Shown: piece after piece, positions 1-6,384 of the stretch
Layout of the letters: every line of letters begins with the position of its first letter
Numbering within the stretch: the stretch's first letter is position 1
Assembly: GCA_000444245.1 (NCBI GenBank)
Contig: ATSW01004037.1
Location: 1-20,207, forward strand
Direction: 5' to 3'
Length of the DNA: 20,207 nt
Source of the DNA: Botryllus schlosseri
Taxonomy: Eukaryota; Chordata; Ascidiacea; Stolidobranchia; Styelidae
Notes under the pieces: generated by a model
Databases searched by the model: none
The model's input: the letters and a program-made list of their open reading frames with translations, nothing else
What the model was told of the DNA's origin: nothing
Position numbers and translations under genes: made by a program

Positions 1-1533
1 CCCAAAGTCTATAGACAATATACCTGAAGAACCAAACAAGGATATCTATGTCCTTAGCACACACTGGCCGACTGTAGCCTGCAGTTACTGACAGTTTAAT
101 GAAGTGAGACACAGAAACTACTTAACGGGATAACTCTAGAAAAATCAGAATAAGTAGTTCTACAGCTTTGCCTCGTGAAGTAATAACATAATCACACTCT
201 ATTATGAACACTGTTAGCAGCAATTTCATGCAGAAAATTATGCAAATCCATCCAAATGCTCAAGCCAATTATGCGGCTTCAAGATAGAACTACATGATAT
301 ACAATGTGATTGAAGAGGATATATTCTTGAGAATAGTATGTCCTAAAGCAGAACGCATAGATTGTGCAAATATTTGAAATGGCCAGAGGTAAGTTCTGCC
401 ATATAGTTAATCATCGTCCTCAAAGAAACAAACAAACTACGTCTCGTACATTAGAATATTATATCGTAAGCTTGCTGCATGAGTAATAAAACTACGGTAT
501 TATTAAGATGATACCATTTCCTTAGTGATGGAACTACAAAAATATTTTGATTCGAAGCATATTGTGTGAACATGTCGAGCGCCCTATCATTATCACCATA
601 TTTTGCTAAAGCTGCAGGCTGCACTATGCTGGAATCGCAGCTATCGATCGCAAACGCAATATGAGATTATATTACAGTGTGTGCTCTGAATTATTGACAA
701 GCGCTTTGTGGAATTCTGGTTGAAGTATTATAAATGAATACCATTGAAAAGTGAATACCAATCAAATACCACACGTAATGCAAATATTTGTAAATGTCTT
801 CCCCTTTGGCTTAATCTTTATTTAAAAATCAGTCGATATATAGTTTAGGTCCAATCATTTGCAGCTTATCTAGTCACAAGGAAGGTCTGTCTTCCTCCTA
901 ACTGCTTTGCTAACAACGTCGTAGGAAATTATTTGGTAACCAGATTATCTGAGCGTGTGTAGGAGTTCCAATTAAACTTTTATAAGGGGTGTCACGCACT
1001 GTATCGCCCTGATTCAATCCTTACACCTTTATAGTCTGTGGCATGAATAATGTACTATATAGAGTTGCAGCCAGTCGTCCGTCTTGTCGAGTGTAGTCAA
1101 TTCCGAAGACAGCTATAGAGCTGGGGAGTTGGAATCGGGAGTGGCTTCTTTCAATTCCTTGTGCTCTATCAAGACAGTAGCCATTTTCTATTTTGGGAGC
1201 TAACAAGTCACAGCAGCAGTTAAAAATCGTAACAGGAAGCAGTCAGAGACAGTAACTAATAATTATTATACTCTATTTAACACCATTCCTTTGAGAAACG
1301 CTCAAGGTGAGTAAAGAGCTTATAACGAGAGTAGAACGTCAGCATACACTTCAATAGCAAATTCATATTTTATTTCATCCGATGCTTTTCATGCGGACCA
1401 CTGTCAGGGTCACCGTCAGATATAGATGATACGGAGATCATTTATTAATAGTTTTATCCTCTCAAACACCACAAGATTCATTTTTATTCGAAATCTCATA
1501 GATTAAGATACAAACCAGCTGATGTCCACAAAT
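1..1533. other. intergenic, no gene recognised
   Basis: I see no convincing exon, RNA gene or complete transposon here. Isolated donor-like sites occur (GTAAGT at 389 just after a short ATG stretch, GTGAGT near 1306), but none connects to an open exon with a good acceptor. A 61-codon minus-strand open frame at 1021-1206 has no recognisable domain. Confidence 0.5.
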
Positions 1534-2187
1534 CAGGGGTCGCCAACACGCGGCTCGAGGGCCGCATGGTCCTCGAGGTCATACTTTGCGGCCCACGACC
1601 TGATTTGGATTTTGGAAGATCGCTTATTAAAACATTTTCAAATGATGAAATTGATCTCCGTTTAAAAATATTGTCGTTGTTCAATTTATAGGTATTCTCC
1701 TGGGCCCGTCACCAGTATTCCTCACTAGCTGATACGGCTTCCGCGATGGTAATAGCATTCCATGGAGGAATATTCAGCTGATATGGAAGGGTTGCCTTGA
1801 CTTGCAATGGCTCAGACTCTGCCAAGACCGAGACGCTTAGAAAACGACTTAGGGCTTTCCCACACGATCAAGCTTTACGAGGAGATAGTTTTCCAGAAAG
1901 TACCGTGTCTAGCAAACCACAAATCGATCCCTTAGTGGCGGAAAAGTGTTGGGCAGCTCATGGTTCAAAAAAGAATGAAAGTGGTGACAATGATATTTTT
2001 GTTGTATTTGTATTTCTTTAATGAAATATCATTGTAGAGTGCACAGCGTTGAACTAATGTAGATTTTTCAAAAGTGGTTGTTAAACTGTGTGGCCTATTT
2101 TTTGTCTCGATATTGAGTTCAAGCGGCCCTCGACCTCTGCGAAATTTGAAAAGTGGCCCGCGACCCGATTTGAGTTGGCGACCCCAA
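1534..2187. mobile_element. hAT-type non-autonomous DNA transposon, 654 bp
   Basis: The left end begins CAGGGGTCGCCAA and the right end carries its inverted match TTGGCGACCCC (last two bases AA instead of TG). Flanking 8-mers are CCACAAAT (1526-1533) and CCATAAAT (2188-2195), a 7-of-8 match, as expected for an old hAT target-site duplication. Subterminal GGCCCACGACCTGATTTGG and its counterpart GGCCCGCGACCCGATTTGAG lie near the two ends in inverted logic. CAGGGGT ends with 8-bp duplications are typical of hAT/Charlie-like families. The interior (about 1690-2030) does not resemble the ends and includes a long open stretch at 1797-2021, described separately. No transposase domain is recognisable, so it is non-autonomous or a remnant. 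Confidence 0.85.
1797..2021 (+). other. open frame inside the hAT-type element, function unknown
   Basis: A 74-codon frame without an internal stop begins at a TTG, not an ATG. The same frame is open upstream from about 1700 except for one TGA near 1778. The translation is hydrophilic at first (DSAKTETLRKRLRAF, EKCWAAHGSKKNE) and ends in a hydrophobic run. It could be the remnant of an element protein, captured host sequence, or chance; I recognise no domain. Confidence 0.2.
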
Positions 2188-2195
2188 CCATAAAT

Positions 2196-2571
2196 CAATC
2201 CTCTGCCTACCAGTGTAGTATTATATCTAGAGGAACGGTGTGTTAGCACGGGTACAGGCAAAGTCGGTGTCGACGGCGTGTCAAACATCCATCCGGCTAT
2301 CCCCAAAATCGCGCTAGTATTTATCCTAAAAGGAAACTGGCTGAATTCGCAAATACAAAAGTGATAAAATGCAGGCGCAGACAGAACAGGTTAATGAGTG
2401 ATTATAATGATATATGGAATACTTTTGCTGGCATAGACTTGCGGTTGCCGAATCATGAACTCGAAAACAGACAAATGAAATTTGTCAGTCCATTTGCCAC
2501 GTATGTTCGACCCACTTTCAAATACTCTCAAAATATCAATCACCTTTTCAAATGCGTGCATAACCTCATTT
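2196..2571 (+). other. copine upstream region
   Basis: This lies between the hAT-type element and the copine start. No clear TATA box or CpG-rich stretch is visible. It ends in a pyrimidine-biased tract that leads into a 3' splice acceptor at 2573-2574, so at least part of it is intron or outron. Overlapping 69-73 codon frames here show no domain and look like chance. Confidence 0.4.
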
Positions 2572-2581
2572 CAGAGACATA
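2572..2581 (+). promoter_or_regulatory. 3' splice acceptor 7 nt before copine ATG
   Basis: The sequence CCTCATTTCAG ends at 2574 and is followed by AGACATA and the copine ATG at 2582. A consensus acceptor this close to the start codon means the mature 5' UTR gains its remaining sequence by splicing, either from an upstream 5' UTR exon or from a trans-spliced leader. No consensus donor-bearing first exon is obvious immediately upstream. Confidence 0.6.
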
Positions 2582-4183
2582 ATGGCTGGCCTTGTTTCCA
2601 AAATAGAATTGTCAATATCATGCTCAGACTTGCTCAAGAAAGATCTGACGTCCGAATCAGATCCTCTGTGTCTGCTGCAAGGGTACGATGAATCGAGCAA
2701 GTCATGGTACGAAATTGCGCGCACGGAACGCGTCAAAAACGAAAGCTGCCCTGTATTCAGTAAGAAAATATCTGTCGACTATCTTTTCGAGGAAGTACAA
2801 AAGCTGAGATTTAAGATTTACGACGTCGATAACGACACCGCCTCGTTGAAGGATGATGATTATCTGGGAAAGCTAAAATGCACACTAGGAAGTATAGTCT
2901 CCGCGAAGACATACAAACAGCCGCTATTTAAGAAAAGCAAAAAGCAAGCGGGCAAAAGTAGTATTAAAATCGAAGCAGAAGAATGCACCGACAACAACGA
3001 CTTGGTTGTGTCCGTGAAAGGCAAGAAACTCGACAACAAAGACTTCCTTGGAAAGTCAGATCCGTATCTGGAATTTTGGCGGGAAAACGACGACCAGACG
3101 TGGTCCATGTCTTACCGGTCGCCGGTAGTGAAAAACACGTTAGATCCAGCGTGGCCAATAATGCGCATACCGATGCAGGGCCTGTGTAAGGGTAACATAA
3201 AACGTAAAATATCCGTGAAATGCTACGATTGGGACAAAGACGGCGATCACGACTTGATAGGCGAGTTTACCATGACAGTCGATGACATCCTAAACGGCGG
3301 GCAGGACGAATATTTCTGCATCAACGACAAAAAGAAGAAGTCCAAAAAATCGTACAAGAATTCAGGAGTGATCAAATTTTCTGATGCTAAAATACAGAGA
3401 CGTCACTCGTTTCTTGATTACGTCTTCGGAGGCTTGCAAATTAACTTCACAGTCGGCGTCGATTTCACAGGCTCAAACGGCGACCCTAGAGACCCGAATT
3501 CGTTACACTTCAACAATCCCCAGTTCATGAACGAATACGTCCAGGCGTTATACGCTGTCGGGAATGTAGTTCAAGATTACGACACCGATAAATTATTCCC
3601 AGCTTTCGGATTCGGCGCCAAGATACCGCCCGATGATCGCGTTTCCCACGAATTCGCTCTAAATTTCCAGCCAAATAACCCGTATTGTAACGGCGTGAAC
3701 GGTATTGTGGCCGCGTATCAACAAGCTATTTTGAAAGTCAGATTTTGGGGACCTACCAATTTCTCTCCGATCATAAATCACGTATCTAGATTCGCGGAAG
3801 ACGCGCAAGCAAAGCAAGCTACACCTCAAAATTACTTTGTGCTTCTGATCATCACAGACGGAGTCATCACTGATATGGAGGAAACGATAAAGGCTATCGT
3901 GCGTGCGTCGCATCTTCCAATGTCGATTATCATTGCAGGCGTGGGACAGGCCGATTTCAGTCTGATGCAAGCTCTCGATGGCGATGATGGCGTACTGAAG
4001 GATGTAACTGGTGCCCGTATTGCTAGGGATATCGTGCAGTTCGTGCCGTTTCGGGATTACAAAAGCAAAGGCGCCATCGCCTTGGCGAGAGCAGTACTGG
4101 CCGAAGTGCCGACTCAAGTCACAGAGTATTTCCGTCAAAGAGGCATGGACCCGGGACAAAACCAGAGTCAACCGAGTACCTGA
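2582..4183 (+). CDS. copine (C2A-C2B-vWA), intronless, complete
   Basis: Copines are cytosolic proteins that bind phospholipid membranes in a Ca2+-dependent way and recruit partners through a von Willebrand A domain. The 533-aa product matches the usual length (about 530-550). C2A covers about residues 1-125, with the SDP motif at 26-28 and the acidic loop DVDND at 81-85. C2B covers about 135-265, with GKSDPYLEF at 157-165 and DWDKDGDHDLIG at 216-227, which carry the expected Asp ligands. A KKKKSKKS basic stretch precedes the copine/vWA domain (about 288-510). That domain shows VGVDFTGSNG (MIDAS-like, Asp294), DDRVSHEFALN and IITDG, all copine hallmarks. The start is set by the C2A N-terminus and by an acceptor 7 nt upstream. 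Vertebrate copine genes have many coding introns, whereas here one exon carries everything. No frameshift or stop interrupts it. The paralogue (copine 1-9) cannot be assigned by eye, so no symbol is given. Confidence 0.97.
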   Translation: MAGLVSKIELSISCSDLLKKDLTSESDPLCLLQGYDESSKSWYEIARTERVKNESCPVFSKKISVDYLFEEVQKLRFKIYDVDNDTASLKDDDYLGKLKCTLGSIVSAKTYKQPLFKKSKKQAGKSSIKIEAEECTDNNDLVVSVKGKKLDNKDFLGKSDPYLEFWRENDDQTWSMSYRSPVVKNTLDPAWPIMRIPMQGLCKGNIKRKISVKCYDWDKDGDHDLIGEFTMTVDDILNGGQDEYFCINDKKKKSKKSYKNSGVIKFSDAKIQRRHSFLDYVFGGLQINFTVGVDFTGSNGDPRDPNSLHFNNPQFMNEYVQALYAVGNVVQDYDTDKLFPAFGFGAKIPPDDRVSHEFALNFQPNNPYCNGVNGIVAAYQQAILKVRFWGPTNFSPIINHVSRFAEDAQAKQATPQNYFVLLIITDGVITDMEETIKAIVRASHLPMSIIIAGVGQADFSLMQALDGDDGVLKDVTGARIARDIVQFVPFRDYKSKGAIALARAVLAEVPTQVTEYFRQRGMDPGQNQSQPST

Positions 4184-4424
4184 TTTAGTTCTACTGGTAC
4201 AACACCGTGTTTCATCTTAATAGTGGACTCGTAATCCCATTCCNGATACTTAACCAATTAATACGAAGTCATTGATTGGGGTAGAAGTTTTCTGTTTTCG
4301 TGCATCATCTATACTTGCGGAGGTGGTCAGCAGCGAAGTGTGTTATTTCGGAGTGCTGAAGTAGGTTTTGTGTTCTTGCGCTACTTGGTACTTACTCGAG
4401 CTGTTGTTTTTCGATTATTTCAGC

Positions 4425-4575
4425 TTCTACTCGAAAGTTTTTTGGGCAAATCTACTCATGTTTAGACTTTTGTTTTGGAAAGTAGATTGCAGGTTTGGGG
4501 TCTGTATGCGTCACCTTAATAGTGAGATTGTGATACCGTATGGGCAAAATAGCACCTGTACCACAGTAACTTAAT
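4425..4575. repeat. dispersed repeat A, copy 1
   Basis: Shares ordered blocks with 12185-12315 and 16370-16530: CTTCTACTCG at the left, GGAAAGTAG in the middle, a GCGTCACCTTAATAGTGAGATTGTGATACC-like block (compare GCGCCACTTTTATCGATGG) and AAATAGCACCTGTACCAC at the right. Similarity is roughly 60% by eye. A second partial match to the right-hand block is at about 4210-4240. Class unknown. Confidence 0.45.
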
Positions 4576-4639
4576 TTATTTCGGAAACTTGCTTCGATTT
4601 GCAGTGTCGTAATCGTTTTGCATTAGCCGCGAAAAGGAT

Positions 4640-4800
4640 TGCATTTAAAACTAATCTACTTTTGAAATTACCTACTTGAGTACTCTTCAGACCTCCATTT
4701 TCTACTTCTACTTGAAGTATTCTGACCCGTCTTGAAAAGTGTCACTTCTACTTGTCATTGAGTAAAAATTGACGACGTTCCTTCGACTTCAGTACGATCG
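4640..4800. repeat. TACTTCTACTT-rich degenerate repeat
   Basis: Repeated CTACTTCTACTTGAAGTA-like words, spaced irregularly, resemble the decayed interiors of inverted-repeat transposons found in many animal genomes. No terminal repeats or target duplication could be delimited. Confidence 0.3.
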
Positions 4801-5616
4801 ACGACAGCGAATTATACAGAAAGTCTACTTACATAATTCGAATTTTCATAATTTTCACCGATTTTTGTTCATGGTTCGAGATATGGCATACGCACTACCA
4901 CGTATATTTACCATTCATATGTAATTGGTAGCAAGTAACTTTCCCACTGCCAGCTTACAATTACTGTTGCTATACGACTTTGTTGTATGATGTGTGCTTT
5001 GGTTGCATCAGAACCAAACATGCGTTCGAAGGCGATTTTTAGTTCGAATTATGTTTGCAATTTTTTANTGGTTTTCAATATAATAGTGTGTAATCTGATG
5101 TCTCTTCCTAGTGATGAAGTACTCGTGTCAATTAATCGCACGGTTGATCACGGTTTTCCACCAAGAGCTGGGAATGTTTATCACAAATCAAAATACGCCA
5201 GCTAAGTCTGTGCCTATAGGAGTTCGTGTACCATCTAAAAATATTACATTGAGCTTGAGCGCTCCCTCGCCTCGATAGGTCGAAATTTCATGTCGGTGAA
5301 GTCATATTTTGTGGTACGATTGTTGATGTACCATGTTCTTTCCAAATCTCTACTAGTTGCTGACGATTACCCCCGACGAGTGTCAGCCGAAAATGTTCGG
5401 GCTCATTTCAATATGACGAAACTATACAATTGTATATTGAAGTTCTGTACCTCCAAGAAGCTCTACAAATCAACTATAAGATTGTCTTCACTATTTAATC
5501 TTGTGTATTTGTTTCTCGTATCATCGATTGCTTTATAAACCAACTATCATTTGTTACCATATGCTACAGATTTTTTCATTTCCAATCATCCGCATATTCG
5601 GTACCGTAGATAAGTT

Positions 5617-5816
5617 GGTTGCCCGACATATGAGCATGCGACACAACGAAATGCGACAGTTGAGCATGGGACACTTCAGCTTTTGAAATTCCCTGAAATT
5701 CATCCTTATGTATAACCTAACCCCAACCGTAACACTAACCCAACCCTAAATCAAAGCTGAACCCGTAATTTAACCCACATGCTCATGTGTCGCATGCTTA
5801 TATGTCCAGTCCAACC
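5617..5816. mobile_element. inverted-repeat element with telomere-like interior, about 200 bp
   Basis: The left end (GGTTGCCCGACATATGAGC, from 5617) and the right end, read in reverse complement (GGTTGGACTGGACATATAAG, from 5816), match imperfectly over about 28 bp. Both continue into GCATGCGACAC. Each end also holds a second copy of the GAGCATG word. The centre (about 5714-5750) is a degenerate array of CCTAACCC, CTAACCC and CAACCCTAA words, like the TTAGGG telomere repeat. No target duplication was found, so the superfamily is open. Confidence 0.6.
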
Positions 5817-5849
5817 ATGGACCAGTTAAGTTTACTCTTATATGTTTTG

Positions 5850-6064
5850 AGGGTGGCGACCATAAAGTTAGCTTATCCGCGAGAACGGTAATCGTGTGAT
5901 TAAAACGGTTACTCGTGGCTCGTAGAGTGGGATGAGATTCCGCGCCAGGATGATCCTCAATCGTCTGGTGAAACTTTTAATCCAGCGAAGTTCGTTATCA
6001 CGATTAACGGTTAATCTGTCGATTAGCATTCTCCCAGATAAGCTAACTTTATGTTATCCACCCT
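5850..6064. mobile_element. 215-bp MITE with about 28-bp terminal inverted repeats
   Basis: The left end AGGGTGGCGACCATAAAG and the right end in reverse complement AGGGTGGATAACATAAAG both continue as TTAGCTTATC, giving about 28-bp inverted repeats (5850-5877 and 6037-6064). The interior is non-coding. I found no convincing target-site duplication, so assignment to a superfamily is not possible from this copy. Confidence 0.75.
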
Positions 6065-6081
6065 AGTCAGCTAATTCGATG

Positions 6082-6087
6082 TATTTT
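6082..6087 (-). terminator. possible ATTAAA polyadenylation signal of the minus-strand gene
   Basis: ATTAAA on the minus strand lies about 195 nt after the stop codon of the cysteine-rich gene. It is the first good poly(A)-signal variant I see downstream; no AATAAA is closer. Confidence 0.35.
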
Positions 6088-6280
6088 AATCATTCGACGT
6101 ATCCATAGCATCATATATATGCGCAGCATATTGCGCAGTGTATCGCTCTTTCAATATATACCATTGTATTGTATACAAAATGATTGCAATTTCTATTGAT
6201 ATAATCATCATGCGTGTAGATCGAAGATGTCATGCGTGAAGCTCTATTTTCCAGCGGGTTTCCAACGGTATCNGTCGCAC

Positions 6281-6384
6281 CTACGCGGGGACGAAAGGGT
6301 AAACCGTAATCCTCTCTCCATTTTCGTACTTGTAACAAGGCATGAAAATTTCCTCTCCTTCCACGCAGTCTTCGATTGGCGCGA
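6281..6384 (-). CDS. cysteine-rich secreted protein, exon 4 (terminal)
   Basis: The acceptor is CGCTGTCTTTCAG, preceded by TTTTCTT, followed by a 104-nt exon that enters in phase 1 and ends at TAG (minus strand of 6281-6283). It encodes APIEDCVEGEEIFMPCYK, then YENGERITVYPFVPA, recognisably related to exon 3. GTGCGA follows the stop directly; since the stop comes first, this is taken as the last coding exon. Confidence 0.78.

Larger units (their letters stand above)
4184..5616. other. copine 3' flank and intergenic repeats
   Basis: No AATAAA is visible in the first several hundred bases after the copine stop, and no terminal poly(A) tract or flanking direct repeat of a recent retrocopy is seen. 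The stretch holds one copy of a degenerate dispersed repeat (about 4425-4575) and a TACTTCTACTT-rich tract (about 4640-4800). Short open frames of 68-82 codons show no domain. Confidence 0.5.

Noticed and set aside
379-394. ATGGCCAGAG followed by GTAAGT, a potential tiny first coding exon
   Set aside because: No matching downstream exon or upstream promoter could be identified; the words can occur by chance.
1021-1206. Minus-strand frame with a donor-like AAAG|GTGTAAGG end
   Set aside because: The protein looks plausible in part, but no acceptor or neighbouring exon fits and no domain is recognised.
3659-4171. 170-codon frame antisense to copine
   Set aside because: A shadow of the strongly biased copine coding sequence; no independent support.
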